Assembly: GCF_014698835.1 (NCBI RefSeq)
Contig: NZ_JACJTU010000004.1
Span: forward strand, 265,254-329,253
DNA length: 64,000 nucleotides
Direction: 5' to 3'
From: Nostoc paludosum FACHB-159
GTDB taxonomy: Bacteria > Cyanobacteriota > Cyanobacteriia > Cyanobacteriales > Nostocaceae
Position numbers and translations under genes: made by a program. Each line of letters starts with the position of its first letter. Within the stretch, counting starts at the first letter, position 1. Below, piece after piece: positions 43,891 through 53,132 of the stretch. Below the pieces are notes generated by a model. The model saw only the letters and a list, made by a program, of their open reading frames with translations. It was not told the origin of the DNA and did not search any database.

Positions 43891-45831
43891 CTATTGCTTA
43901 TTAGCAGCGTCTTGCAGAATAACATCGCTTGCTTTTTCACTAATCATGTATATTGGCGTCACAATAAAGAACCCAGGAATAAAAGGAAACACAGATGCAT
44001 CTACCACGCGTAAATTCTGTGTTCCATAAACTCGAAAGTCGCTATCTAAGACTGCCATTGTGTCATCTTTGCGTCCAATTTTACAAGTACCACAAGCGTG
44101 ATGCCCCCAAGCTTCATCTTTGATAAATTGCTTGATTTCATGTTGCTCATCTATACTCTTTCCTGGTAACATTTCGGCTTTTGTGAACAACTGAGTTCGT
44201 TCTGTCAAGCGTCTCACAAATTCGACTCCTTCGACAACAGATAATAAGTCTTGTTCGTTGACATCATTACCTTCATCAAAATATTTAAAATTAATTTCTG
44301 GAACATCTCTAGGGTCAGTTGTTCTCAGTGTTACTGAACCGGCTGTATTGTTAGTATGAGCCTTGAGTACAGCCCAGGTAAATAGGTTTTTATATTTACC
44401 AATGTCTTCAGAATATTTGAGAAAATAACCTTTGAAAAAAGCTGGTAATCCAAAAATAAATAAATCGGGTTCTGGTCTATCTCCATGCGATTTTTTGATA
44501 ATTCCTAACACTGCTCCATTAGTTACATATACACCTGATTTAGAACGATTCCATTCTAATAAACAATTATCATTAATTTTCTTTCCGGGTTCTGGTTCGG
44601 TAAATGTACAATTATCGAGGATGCTAAAGTTTTGATTCATTTCACTGACCACGCCCACTTCGTAGCGATCCTGTAAATTCCTACCGACTCCCGGAAGATC
44701 TACGCGAACTTCTATTCCTAGATTAGTTAATTCTTCTTTCGGGCCAATTCCAGATAATTTGAGTATTTGGGGAGTATTGAAAGCGCCTCCAGACAAGATT
44801 ACTTCTCTTTTGACAAATACTGTGTGGCTATCTTGGGAGTTATTTTCTGTTTTATCAGCTTGAGGATCGGCACGATATATGTGTTGACCTTCAACATACT
44901 CTACACCGATCGCAGTATTATTTTCATCAAATAAAACCTTGGTTACCAAGGCATGAGTTTTCACTATCAATTTATCAGGAAATTGGCGTTCAATTTCGCG
45001 AATATATTCCCTTGTACCAGTGCGTTTTCCATCCTTAACAGCAAGGGGAACAGAAAAAACACCTTCCCCACTGACTTTGGTAATTTTCCAGTCATTCGGG
45101 TCTAAAAGTGTGTCTAAAAACTCCAGAGGATCTTTTTGCCGGAGTTTGAGAAAAGCTAATATATTAGCCAAGAAACTCTTAAAAATTACCTTAATAACTT
45201 GGGGTAAACTTTTACCCTGTTCTCCTAAAGCTTGAATAGCAGATTTAACGATAACTTTTAGGAGTTGGCGATCGCGCACAACTAACTTAGGATCTGCTAA
45301 ATTGGTTGTTAGCCAGCCATCAAAGCCGTGGCGAGTCGGATTATCATTAGGATTAATAGGGCGATCGAGATAATTGCAGCGCTCTAGCCTTTCAAAATAC
45401 TTCCGCATATTATCGCTGTTCCAGGAAGCATCTCCTGTAATTTCTGCAATTTTGTCCCAGTCACTGTTGTGAGGATACACCGTAATCATCGCATTATGAG
45501 CAGTGCATCCCCCCAACGTCCCGGCTCGCGGATACAAAATACCCTTATGCTCTGGGCTAAACTTAGAATCACGCCGCTGCTGCTCCTCATTGGAGTAATG
45601 CTTAACAAAAAAATCCCACCTCAAATCGTTATCTTCCGTCGCCCGCGCATGAAACGCTGGTACTGAATAAGTGTAACGTTCCCTATCTTTGCCCTTTTCA
45701 TCGCGTAACGGATCTCCACCTGCTTCTAATAGCAAAACCTTGTACCCTGCTTTTGCTAAATTTGCAGCTACCGGGCCTCCTCCAGCACCGGAACCAACAA
45801 CAATATAGTCGTATTCAGCTTGTTTATTCAT
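43891..45831 (-). CDS. GMC family FAD-dependent oxidoreductase
   Basis: A 646-aa flavoenzyme of the glucose-methanol-choline family. The N-terminal ADP-binding loop is IVVGSGAGGGPVA with the following LLLEAGG, and the second FAD motif is AGTLGGCTAHNAM (about 105-117). ILSGGAFNTPQILKLSGIG is the GMC signature 2. The C-terminal domain has GHHACGTCKIG and VDASVFPFIPG. The second active-site His/Asn region (FIPGFFIVTP) differs from that of choline and glucose oxidases. The family oxidises alcohols. In this cluster a fatty alcohol or hydroxy acid substrate is possible but unproven. No signal peptide. Confidence 0.9.
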   Translation of the reverse strand: MNKQAEYDYIVVGSGAGGGPVAANLAKAGYKVLLLEAGGDPLRDEKGKDRERYTYSVPAFHARATEDNDLRWDFFVKHYSNEEQQRRDSKFSPEHKGILYPRAGTLGGCTAHNAMITVYPHNSDWDKIAEITGDASWNSDNMRKYFERLERCNYLDRPINPNDNPTRHGFDGWLTTNLADPKLVVRDRQLLKVIVKSAIQALGEQGKSLPQVIKVIFKSFLANILAFLKLRQKDPLEFLDTLLDPNDWKITKVSGEGVFSVPLAVKDGKRTGTREYIREIERQFPDKLIVKTHALVTKVLFDENNTAIGVEYVEGQHIYRADPQADKTENNSQDSHTVFVKREVILSGGAFNTPQILKLSGIGPKEELTNLGIEVRVDLPGVGRNLQDRYEVGVVSEMNQNFSILDNCTFTEPEPGKKINDNCLLEWNRSKSGVYVTNGAVLGIIKKSHGDRPEPDLFIFGLPAFFKGYFLKYSEDIGKYKNLFTWAVLKAHTNNTAGSVTLRTTDPRDVPEINFKYFDEGNDVNEQDLLSVVEGVEFVRRLTERTQLFTKAEMLPGKSIDEQHEIKQFIKDEAWGHHACGTCKIGRKDDTMAVLDSDFRVYGTQNLRVVDASVFPFIPGFFIVTPIYMISEKASDVILQDAANKQ

Positions 45832-46018
45832 AATTTTTGTTAATTCAAATACATCAAGAAATTTTGGATTTTAGATTGACTCTATGGCTTATCAAAATCT
45901 CAAACTCACTTTCTCTTTTTTCAACTCTTCTCTTTGCGCCTTTGCGACTTTGCGTGATAAAATCATCCATTCCATAAAGACGCGATTCATCGCGTCTCTA
46001 CAAAAGTTTTGCTTTGAT
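45832..46018. repeat. Spacer with GACGCGATTCATCGCGTC palindrome
   Basis: AAAGACGCGATTCATCGCGTCTCTAC at 45976-46001 is a short palindrome of the GTAGAGACGCGAT family seen at 32139 and 51225. On the minus strand it lies just past the catalase-like gene and might end transcripts, but no T-run follows. Confidence 0.6.
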
Positions 46019-46933
46019 TTAACGATTCCGAAATCTTTGATGTCTAAAAAATAGTTGACTATCACCATAAAATGATGATAAAAATTCCGACGTGGTTTCA
46101 ATGTGTCCGATAACTTTAGCTTTTTGACGATTATTCTTTTCCTCCGTAGCATCTTCTGGGCTAACACCATAGACAGTGTATAAAGATGTTCCAGTTGGGA
46201 TTTTAGCCAAGTCGTTCCTAAAGTCATGTGGCGGACTTTCAGCAAACTTGATATTTGGGTTAGGAACAAGAAACACTTGTGCGGGATAATAAGCTTTACT
46301 TTCTTTTTGACCGTGTTGGTCAATTTCTCCCAAATCTTCTAAATACAATTTAGTTGGATATCTGGTAACTCTTGTAAATATTAAGTTGGTGACAATCGGC
46401 CCAAGACTTTTAGCTACAGGAACGATATTTGATAATTCATTGGCGAAGAAATTATAATTTTTGTCTTGCCCAACTAAAGATACTAAAGCTGAGAAATTAC
46501 CAGAAGGATTTCCATCCACAAATAACTTGAGTGCTAGACCTGGAGCAAAACCGCGATCGCTCGGATCTCCAGTAACAGATAATCGCAAAACTCCGTAGTC
46601 TGCTCCCTTAAATAAACCCGAAAATGTAGTATTATTTGTGGGAACAAACTTGATTTTCGCTACACTTCCGTGGGCGTGAATCGCTTTCTTCCAATTACTA
46701 GGAGCTTCGTCTAATTGACGATCCATCTTAGTTTTGAGAGCAGTAAAAAATAAACCAACAATATCAATTTTTCTCAAGGGAGGAAGTTCATCATATTTCG
46801 ACTTGAGAATTCTAGAATTCCATAAAAAATCTTGTTTTTGAGCAGCTTGCCAGGACAGGTAATCATCAGGCAAAGAACCCAAATCTTGAGCATTATGCCA
46901 AAATTTCTGAATTTCTTCTAAGTGTTGCATCAT
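46019..46933 (-). CDS. Catalase-superfamily heme protein (catalase-like)
   Basis: A 304-aa protein related to catalase-like heme proteins, much shorter than true catalases. The distal region is recognisable: AIHAHGSVAKIKF with His86 in the His-Ala-x-Gly position, then YGVLRLSVTGD with Arg117, and GFAPGLALKLFVDG. The usual proximal R-x-x-x-Y heme-ligand motif is not found; instead the protein ends in GDSQLFFRHQRF. Similar small catalase-like proteins can convert fatty acid hydroperoxides (allene oxide synthase type) in some organisms, so a peroxide-processing role beside the dioxygenase-like enzyme is likely, but inferred. Confidence 0.75.
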   Translation of the reverse strand: MMQHLEEIQKFWHNAQDLGSLPDDYLSWQAAQKQDFLWNSRILKSKYDELPPLRKIDIVGLFFTALKTKMDRQLDEAPSNWKKAIHAHGSVAKIKFVPTNNTTFSGLFKGADYGVLRLSVTGDPSDRGFAPGLALKLFVDGNPSGNFSALVSLVGQDKNYNFFANELSNIVPVAKSLGPIVTNLIFTRVTRYPTKLYLEDLGEIDQHGQKESKAYYPAQVFLVPNPNIKFAESPPHDFRNDLAKIPTGTSLYTVYGVSPEDATEEKNNRQKAKVIGHIETTSEFLSSFYGDSQLFFRHQRFRNR

Positions 46934-46942
46934 GTTTCTGTG

Positions 46943-47028
46943 ATTGGGGACTGGGGAGATGGGAGGCTCTTGAGGCAGGGGAAAAGGTTAAAGGTTAAAG
47001 GGAAAAGGAATAAATTTAATCTTTCCCC
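46943..47028. repeat. 86-nt dispersed element, copy 2
   Basis: It is nearly identical (84 of 86 positions, by eye) to 3843-3928 in the same orientation. It sits in the 130-base spacer between the catalase-like and dioxygenase-like genes. Further CCCTTTCCC-type text follows up to 47065. Confidence 0.85.
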
Positions 47029-47065
47029 TTTTCCCCTTACCCCTTTCCCTTTCCCCATACCCGAT

Positions 47066-48829
47066 TTAACCGACCTTTCTCCAAGGTTTAAAGCCGTTGC
47101 TGATGCCGAAGAAAGCAGGTGCTAGTTCGGGATGATGACGGCGGAGGATTGTTAGGAAGGTGTTGTTGTCAATCCAATCCAATCCAAATTGAGTGTAAAC
47201 TTCAGCGGTGTAGTCTTTGGTAAAAAAGCGATCGCTTTTCAGTCTTCGAGATGCCATGAGAATAAACACGCGAAAAGCCGTATCACTAAAACCAAAACCA
47301 TCTGGAAGATCTTCTGCAAATAAACCCACCATCAAATCTACGCTGTCAATGTCGTTGTTATAGACTTCGCGTAATTCTTTAACCCATTGTTTATTACTTG
47401 TAATCTCTTCAAAAGATTTAACTTTACCCCGACCCAATAATTCACGAAAACGGTTATAGCGAGGAACGCCTCTTTCCCTATCCCGCAAAATATCAACAGC
47501 AGCCAAATCAAATGCTGGCGTATCATCTCCTAACAGTTCTCCTGACAACTGTCGCAAAAAGCGGGGGTAATTATGCAATCTCACTGCACCAGGGTAAGAA
47601 ATTCCAAAAGAGTAAAACAAATCTTGCATGGAAATTTCTTTTAAAGTTCCACGAGTGTTTTTACCAGCTATTTCAGGAAATTGTTTTTTGTGTAACAATT
47701 TGCCATTATTAACTGCGTGGAACTCCAAGTCATCTGGAATTAGAGGATGCATCCGATATACAGATACGAATTCTTGGGTGAGGTAATAGGGAGCGGTATG
47801 GTGGTCAGTTGGTGAACCAACAATTCCACTCAACAATTCACTCTCACCAATACGACCCCAACGCTTTTTAAAATCCTCGCCAAGTAATCCCCACCAGTTG
47901 GAATTCAAGGCAATGTCAGTGGCAGGATGTGGCAGGATGGCAGGAGTCCATTCAACAGTATGAATTTTAGCTGTCAAAGCTGCGACAATCAGGCGGGCAT
48001 GGTTGAAGAGTTCATTATCTGTCCACTCAGGATATATTTTCTTTAAATGGTCGCAGACCGTATTATGTTCTTTAACAAATAAGGTATGCAACATGCTTAA
48101 GCCCACCCACCAAGCACCAGCAAAGCCTACCTTGTCAATGCCATTTTCTGGGTGAAATGGTAATAAGCCGTCTTCACCAATCAGCATTTTTCCGTCAACA
48201 TGAGAGCGCAGTGCGTCAATGGTTTCTTGATTACTGCCATAAATTTGTGAAGCATCCCACCAGTGAGTAACTTCATTAATAAAACTGGGAGGGTTTTTAG
48301 TATCTCCGGTACGGCTTTTGTCTTCTAAGGTTTTGTTGATTGTCAGCGGACCGTGTTCTGTTGACCAAGGGTCATCCTTTTCTACAGGAATTTCAAATTT
48401 TTTATCCCGCTGGTTCCCCCCATGACTGAACCAATCATGTGTTTGAAATTGAATCCATGAAGCAGCGAGTAAATTCAAGATTCTCGCAGGTTGGAATTCA
48501 CCCCGTGCTAATAACACTCGGCTGACAGTGCGCGGATTTGGGGTAAGTAGGTTTTTTTCATCAAATTTGGCATCTTGCAGCGGCACATTGCGCCCAAACC
48601 GAGTTCCAGCCATACCCATTTCTGGATGCTCAAGGTCATTGTAGCTGCCATCTGCACTGCGAACCTTCAATTGGTGAGGGTCTGCAATGGGAGCCGGTTT
48701 AGGTAGCTGGTCGTTATTCGGTAGTTGCGATGTATCGTGGAGGTTCTCTTTTCTCAGCTTTCCACGGAATTGAACTAATTTTAAAAGCGCAAAGGGAGTT
48801 GGCAATTTATGCCACGGAATTCCAGACAT
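47066..48829 (-). CDS. Alpha-dioxygenase-like heme peroxidase (fatty acid oxygenase)
   Basis: A 587-aa member of the animal heme peroxidase/cyclooxygenase superfamily, closest to plant-type fatty acid alpha-dioxygenase. The start is ATG 48829, with AGGAG about 8 bases upstream; the frame extends to a TTG 6 codons earlier. Key segments: distal His in QTHDWFSH (about 131), EVTHWWDASQIYG, GLSMLHTLFVKEHN, IHTVEWT, and VYRMHPLIPD, which holds the catalytic Tyr (about 358) and the proximal His (about 361). Alpha-dioxygenases add O2 at C2 of fatty acids to give 2-hydroperoxides. It heads a four-gene minus-strand cluster with catalase-like, GMC and patatin genes. Confidence 0.87.
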   Translation of the reverse strand: MSGIPWHKLPTPFALLKLVQFRGKLRKENLHDTSQLPNNDQLPKPAPIADPHQLKVRSADGSYNDLEHPEMGMAGTRFGRNVPLQDAKFDEKNLLTPNPRTVSRVLLARGEFQPARILNLLAASWIQFQTHDWFSHGGNQRDKKFEIPVEKDDPWSTEHGPLTINKTLEDKSRTGDTKNPPSFINEVTHWWDASQIYGSNQETIDALRSHVDGKMLIGEDGLLPFHPENGIDKVGFAGAWWVGLSMLHTLFVKEHNTVCDHLKKIYPEWTDNELFNHARLIVAALTAKIHTVEWTPAILPHPATDIALNSNWWGLLGEDFKKRWGRIGESELLSGIVGSPTDHHTAPYYLTQEFVSVYRMHPLIPDDLEFHAVNNGKLLHKKQFPEIAGKNTRGTLKEISMQDLFYSFGISYPGAVRLHNYPRFLRQLSGELLGDDTPAFDLAAVDILRDRERGVPRYNRFRELLGRGKVKSFEEITSNKQWVKELREVYNNDIDSVDLMVGLFAEDLPDGFGFSDTAFRVFILMASRRLKSDRFFTKDYTAEVYTQFGLDWIDNNTFLTILRRHHPELAPAFFGISNGFKPWRKVG

Positions 48830-49597
48830 GATTTCATCTCCTGGCAAATTATGTCAAATTTCGTCAACCCTAGATATCAAGGCTATTTGATGTTAAAAAC
48901 TTCCTTGATGCCTACAACAAAATAACAAAATTACTGAAATTGCCCCATACTTTTAAGAGTTAATTTATAAAGAAAATCTTAAGCTTTTATGTGCATTAAA
49001 CTAATGTCATGCACAGCCATTAATGGTGTGTTACAGCGTAAAGATTCGGAAATTAATTGAGCAATTACATCTGAAATTGCGCTTAACACAATGGCAGAAT
49101 TTAGCAGCAGAAGCCACTATATATCCTGCTTTCCATCATTGGAATTTAATATTTACTTTACAAATGACCTCTAAAATAGATGGTCGTGATAATAAATTCA
49201 GTGCAAAATTACAAGCAGCAATAAAAATTTGCAGCAAGTAGGGCAGTAATTCTAATCTTCGGTCAATCCTGCTCCCGATTCACATCATCAACACAGATGA
49301 TCCCCACTAATGTGGTTAATTGAATGATGCAATATAATTTTTATTTTATCAACTGAGATTTTAGTAACTTAACATCTGAAGTTAAGAGATATTTTGTAAA
49401 TGTTTGTGAAGTAGAAAAAATGTTATTTTTTGAGCAAATTAAATCTTAAAAAAAGGAGACTGGGGACTGGTAACTGGGAGTGAAGAATGAGGAGTTAAGA
49501 ATTATTCTTTTTGTCTCCCCACACCCCCCACACCCCCCACACCTCCCACACCCCCCACATCCCCCACACCCCCCACACCCCCCATCCCCGCATCCAC
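48830..49597. other. Intergenic region upstream of the dioxygenase gene
   Basis: 770 bases. A 72-codon open frame at 49023-49241 has no known content and a poor start context; it could be a gene fragment. The sequence from 49320 to 49450 is AT-rich. From about 49455 there is GGGGACTGG-type text, then a C-rich array of ten-base CCCCCCACAC units (49516-49586) reaching the radC stop codon. The cluster's promoter should lie near 48850-49000. Confidence 0.55.
49516..49586. repeat. CCCCCCACAC decamer array
   Basis: About seven degenerate copies of a 10-bp C-rich unit (CCCCCCACAC, some CCTCCCACAC), ending just before the radC stop. It is close in composition to the complement of the GTGGGAGGT array at 24231. 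Confidence 0.85.
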
Positions 49598-50329
49598 CTA
49601 ATCCCCCTGCGGATGCTCATCCCACAAGGTTGTCATTTCTCGTAAACTTTGATGATTGCCATTACCCAAAATGAGATGATCTAGTAGGGGAACGCCTAAA
49701 AACTGTGCCCCTGCTAACAACTGGCGTGTCAATTCTATATCTTCTTGGCTGGGTTCGAGGTTACCTGAAGGATGGTTGTGGGCAACTATTACCCGCGTTG
49801 CGCCTTGACGAATAACTTCCCGAAAAATTTCACGGGGAGAAGCTAAGGTTTCGGTTGCGGTACCAATAGTAATTACTTGCGTACCCAGCAAACGATTTTT
49901 AACATCTAACAGTAAGACTGCAAAACGTTCTTGTATCTGCCACATCAAATCTTGACTGAGGGTAGCAGCAGCAGCAAGCGGACTATCAATCAGTGTCCCC
50001 TCAGAAGGTCGAGATTGAAAAGCGCGTTTGCCTAATTCAATTGCTGCTAAGATACTTGTGGCTTTGGCGGGGCCAACACCGGGAATTTGCATCAATTCTG
50101 CGGGTGAAACTTCTCGCAATGCTGCCAAAGGATCGCGCTGATGTTTGCCCAATTCACTCAAAATATATTGTCCCAAACCCACAGCTGACAGTTTCCCTGG
50201 ACCTTGACCGGTGCCTAATAGAATTGCGATTAACTCGGCTGTGCCTAAAATTTTGGCACCATGCGTCATTAGCCGTTCGCGTGGACGCTCATCTAAAGGT
50301 AGGTCAGCAATTCTAAGGCAATAGGTCAT
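49598..50329 (-). CDS. radC: RadC family JAB1/MPN-domain protein
   Basis: A 243-aa RadC protein. The N-terminal half has a helix-hairpin-helix DNA-binding motif ([16 protein letters not shown], about 80-95). The C-terminal JAB/MPN domain has the metal site [16 protein letters not shown], with two His, Ser and Asp as in JAMM metalloproteases. Its cellular role is unsettled despite the old DNA-repair name. The start ATG is at 50329. It is not interrupted; this is worth noting because Tn554 of Staphylococcus uses radC as target, and the Tn554-like element here lies 10 kb away. Confidence 0.95.
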   Translation of the reverse strand: MTYCLRIADLPLDERPRERLMTHGAKILGTAELIAILLGTGQGPGKLSAVGLGQYILSELGKHQRDPLAALREVSPAELMQIPGVGPAKATSILAAIELGKRAFQSRPSEGTLIDSPLAAAATLSQDLMWQIQERFAVLLLDVKNRLLGTQVITIGTATETLASPREIFREVIRQGATRVIVAHNHPSGNLEPSQEDIELTRQLLAGAQFLGVPLLDHLILGNGNHQSLREMTTLWDEHPQGD

Positions 50330-50499
50330 AGAAAACTCAGAGAATAGTCACCAAAGATGGAAGTATCTTTAGTTATCCCTTGTTTGTTTTCAAAATTATC
50401 TTTATTTGAGAAAATCTTTAATTTTGAGGATTTTAGGGTCACCTGATTTGCAATTTTCTCAGGGAATACTAAAAATATTATGATTTTTTGGCGATCTCT

Positions 50500-51072
50500 A
50501 TGTTTGACGAGCTATTCAACAATCTCCAAAGTTTTATTGGGTCTAAAATTCAAGAAGTCGGAAAAGAATTGGAAAAACGCTTCGGCGTTCCTGAAGCCGC
50601 AGGGTCATTTGTGCTGATTCGTCGATTCACGCCTGCTGATTCTACAATTACCAGGGGAGGCATTAGAACTGTAGGAGAAACTTGGGAAATTGAAGCTTAT
50701 GACGATAATACTCAGCGGTTGATAAGCAGTGTCGATCCTTTGCGAAATGTCATCTTGTTTGAAGTTGCAGAACCCGATGTCCAAGAGTGTGTTTTTGCTT
50801 GCCAATTTAACGCGAAAGCTCTAAACACAGAAAAACCAATCAAAGTCAGCTTAGGTTTACGTAAGCCAGGACAGTGGGGTGCAATGACAACAACTTCATG
50901 GTCTACAGGAATTTCACCAACTCAAGATTTTCAGCCTTACGAAGTGCGTGCCCATTTTAAAAAAGAAGCGGATGCTGCAAAAGTTCAAATTAGCGTTCAA
51001 TTTGAGAGTAGTGGCATTCTTGAGATTAGAGACATTGAACTGCTGCAAGCCCCCGTTAAGCCTCAATCATGA
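50500..51072 (+). CDS. Hypothetical protein, possibly a beta-rich fold
   Basis: A 190-aa soluble protein that I do not recognise. The start is ATG 50500, with the frame open 4 codons upstream to a TTG. The N-terminus (MFDELFNNLQSFIGSKI) is an amphipathic helix. The rest reads as alternating short strands (GSFVLIRRF, ETWEIEAYDD, VILFEVAEPD, CVFACQFNAK, PIKVSLGLRKPGQWGA, VQISVQFESSGILEIRDI). The last half resembles carbohydrate-binding jelly rolls in pattern only. No signal peptide or membrane segment. The gene is isolated, divergent from radC. Confidence 0.7.
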   Translation: MFDELFNNLQSFIGSKIQEVGKELEKRFGVPEAAGSFVLIRRFTPADSTITRGGIRTVGETWEIEAYDDNTQRLISSVDPLRNVILFEVAEPDVQECVFACQFNAKALNTEKPIKVSLGLRKPGQWGAMTTTSWSTGISPTQDFQPYEVRAHFKKEADAAKVQISVQFESSGILEIRDIELLQAPVKPQS

Positions 51073-51463
51073 GCAATATTTCAAGTTTGATGCTACAGGC
51101 TGCGCGTAATACGCAAACGTCAAGGCGGAAACTGCTACAAGGAAGGCGGAAACAGTTATCTTTAACTCGTTGTATTTTACGTCTAATGTGGAGTTATCCA
51201 AATCAACGAAATCTCAAGAATTATCCGTCCTGTAGAGACGTTGCAATGCAATGTCTCTACAACGATAAATTAAGGATTTTAGCGTTGAATCCAAATAATG
51301 CGTATTTTATAAATTAATACGGTTCAGTTAAAGGCTAGTTTTACAAAATTGTGGGTTTACCAGACGCGACGCCAGTCGCTACAACGGGGGGAACCCCCGC
51401 AACGCGCTGGCTCATAAATCGCCGTCTCTACAAGTGTTTTGGTTTTATCTGAAATGTATTGTT
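51073..51463. repeat. Intergenic repeat cluster (dispersed element, copy B)
   Basis: Contains the foldback GTAGAGACGTTGCAATGCAATGTCTCTAC at 51230-51260 and, at 51314-51461, the reverse-strand version of the element at 41731-41820, here with an extra GC-rich insert holding CAACGGGGGGAACCCCCGC. The 82-codon frame at 51069 runs through these repeats and is not called. Confidence 0.8.
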
Positions 51464-52399
51464 TTATAAATACATTTGGGTTGCTTTAAGCATGTGGTAG
51501 GTAATTATTAACTGGGTGAGAGCTAGGGGGTAACTTTGGAGTGTTTCCCCAGTTGTACCAGCAATTTTGCCAAGTTCGGGGTTGCTCTCGCGATCGCAAA
51601 TATTTCTTAAATGCGGCATATCAGAACAGATAATATGCTCTAACTTATTCACCTGTTCCAAGGTGGCATGACCATCAACTTCTAAGACATCTACAGGTTT
51701 ACCCATATCCCTGTCTAGTCCCAGGCGGATGGCTGAATCGGAATTACCGCCAGAATTAGTAATTGTAGTGAAATCTGGGTGAGGAATTGTTGGACGCAGT
51801 ACTAGGCGGACATTTAGATGTCCGTTGCTTTCATCTTCTTCTTCGGCGGGCGGGTAGAAACTAATAACAATATCAGACCATTGCCGCTGGGGACGGATGA
51901 ATTGTGCTGAATCTGGTTCGCGCTTTTCTAGTTCCGCTAGCACTTGTTCGGCAGTGTAGCCGCGCTTTTGCGTGTCTCGTTTGACTTTCCACTGAGCGCG
52001 TATTTGTTCGGGAGGCGCCAGGTAAACTTTTACGTCATAAGAATCGCGGGCGGCGCGGGTAGAATAACCGAGTAATCCCTCAATAATCACAAATTTATTG
52101 GGCTTGATATACTGCGGTGGCTCGAATGTGCCTGTTTTATGGCTGTAAACTGGCTTGAGAATCGGCTGTCCTGTGCGTAGTAGCGACAGGTGTTGCTGCA
52201 TAATATCTAAGTAGTTGCAGTCTGGGTGGAGGGCGGTGATGCCAATTTCTGCACGTTGTTGGCGATCGTAGCGGTGGTAATCATCTGTGCAAATGAGCGT
52301 GACATTTTCTGGGCCGAGTACCTGGGCGATTCCTCGTGTTAGTGTTGTTTTTCCAGCTGCGCTGTCGCCTACAATACCAAGAATTATTGGACGGCTCAT
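51464..52399 (-). CDS. Phosphoribulokinase/uridine kinase family protein, divergent paralogue
   Basis: A 311-aa P-loop kinase of the phosphoribulokinase family, starting at ATG 52399 with GGAGGA about 5 bases upstream. Motifs: Walker A GDSAAGKTT (11-19), VTLICTDDYHRYDRQQR, ITALHPDCNYLD, KPVYSHKTGTFEPP, VIIEGLLGYST and QRQWSDIVISFYPP. Canonical cyanobacterial PRK has GDSGCGKS, whose Cys forms the thioredoxin-regulated disulfide with the Cys of the ICLDDYH motif. Here the first is Ala15 and only Cys37 remains. The normal PRK gene presumably lies elsewhere. I infer a redox-insensitive or differently used kinase. Confidence 0.85.
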   Translation of the reverse strand: MSRPIILGIVGDSAAGKTTLTRGIAQVLGPENVTLICTDDYHRYDRQQRAEIGITALHPDCNYLDIMQQHLSLLRTGQPILKPVYSHKTGTFEPPQYIKPNKFVIIEGLLGYSTRAARDSYDVKVYLAPPEQIRAQWKVKRDTQKRGYTAEQVLAELEKREPDSAQFIRPQRQWSDIVISFYPPAEEEDESNGHLNVRLVLRPTIPHPDFTTITNSGGNSDSAIRLGLDRDMGKPVDVLEVDGHATLEQVNKLEHIICSDMPHLRNICDRESNPELGKIAGTTGETLQSYPLALTQLIITYHMLKATQMYL

Positions 52400-52605
52400 C
52401 CTTCCTCCCACAATAAAAAACTAGTTTAGTAATAAAATTTCCCCACAATAGTTTTAATTCTAAAAGGGTTTAGGCGAGTAACTCAAACAATGAGTTGGTA
52501 TGCAATATCTCTACACATAAAGTCTCTTGAGACTGGTTGATTGCATAATAATTACAATCTAAATTGCTTTTTGCATCATGTCTACGCATAATGAAGGATG
52601 CAAAA

Positions 52606-53040
52606 TTAGACATTCTTTATTAAATCTACTTTCAGCCGCAGATACTCAATTTTGATGCAAGCATCCATCACCACGTTGAGTCCTGCATTTAAAGCTTTCT
52701 GTGCTGATGGTTGATCCCAGATGCCCAATTGTGCCCACACGGTTTTAGTGTTAACAGCAATTGCTTCGTCTACAATTTCTGGCAAGTATTCAGAACGGCG
52801 AAACACGTTAACAATATCAGCAGGTTCTGGTAACTGCTCAAGTGCAGCATAACTAGGCTTACCGTCAATTTCTTTAACTAACGGGTTAACGGGATACACT
52901 GTGTAGCCGACTTGCCGTAAGAATTGGGCGATTTGGTAGCTGATGCGTTCCTGTTTATCAGAGTGACCAACAACAGCAATAACTTTGGCTTGGGTCAACA
53001 CCTCACGCAGGGCGTTATCATCTTCTTTCAGGTTTGGCAT
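52606..53040 (-). CDS. CoA-binding domain protein (YccU-like)
   Basis: A 144-aa single-domain protein with a Rossmann fold of the CoA_binding_2 family. The nucleotide loop is VIAVVGHSDKQERISY (about 20-35), followed by YTVYPVNP, IVNVFRRSEYLPEIVDEA, TVWAQLGI and VVMDACIKIEY at the end. These proteins bind CoA or a similar nucleotide and are of unknown function. The gene lies about 90 bases after the large protease-TPR gene on the same strand. Confidence 0.88.
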   Translation of the reverse strand: MPNLKEDDNALREVLTQAKVIAVVGHSDKQERISYQIAQFLRQVGYTVYPVNPLVKEIDGKPSYAALEQLPEPADIVNVFRRSEYLPEIVDEAIAVNTKTVWAQLGIWDQPSAQKALNAGLNVVMDACIKIEYLRLKVDLIKNV

Positions 53041-53132
53041 GGTCTTATGGCAAAGTGCTGACTGCTGAGTGATGAGTAATAAGCTATGACGCTGATATTA
53101 ATTCTGAATGCCATAAGTCTATTCATTAACTA

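Noticed and set aside
45892..46323. 143-codon open frame on the minus strand
   Set aside because: It lies in another frame of the catalase-like gene and extends into the repeat-bearing spacer.
49023..49241. 72-codon open frame upstream of the dioxygenase gene
   Set aside because: No recognisable content and a weak start; it might be a fragment of an old gene but there is not enough to name it.
51069..51317. 82-codon open frame after the unrecognised gene
   Set aside because: It overlaps the GTAGAGACG palindromic repeat and has only a chance 4-base overlap with the real gene.
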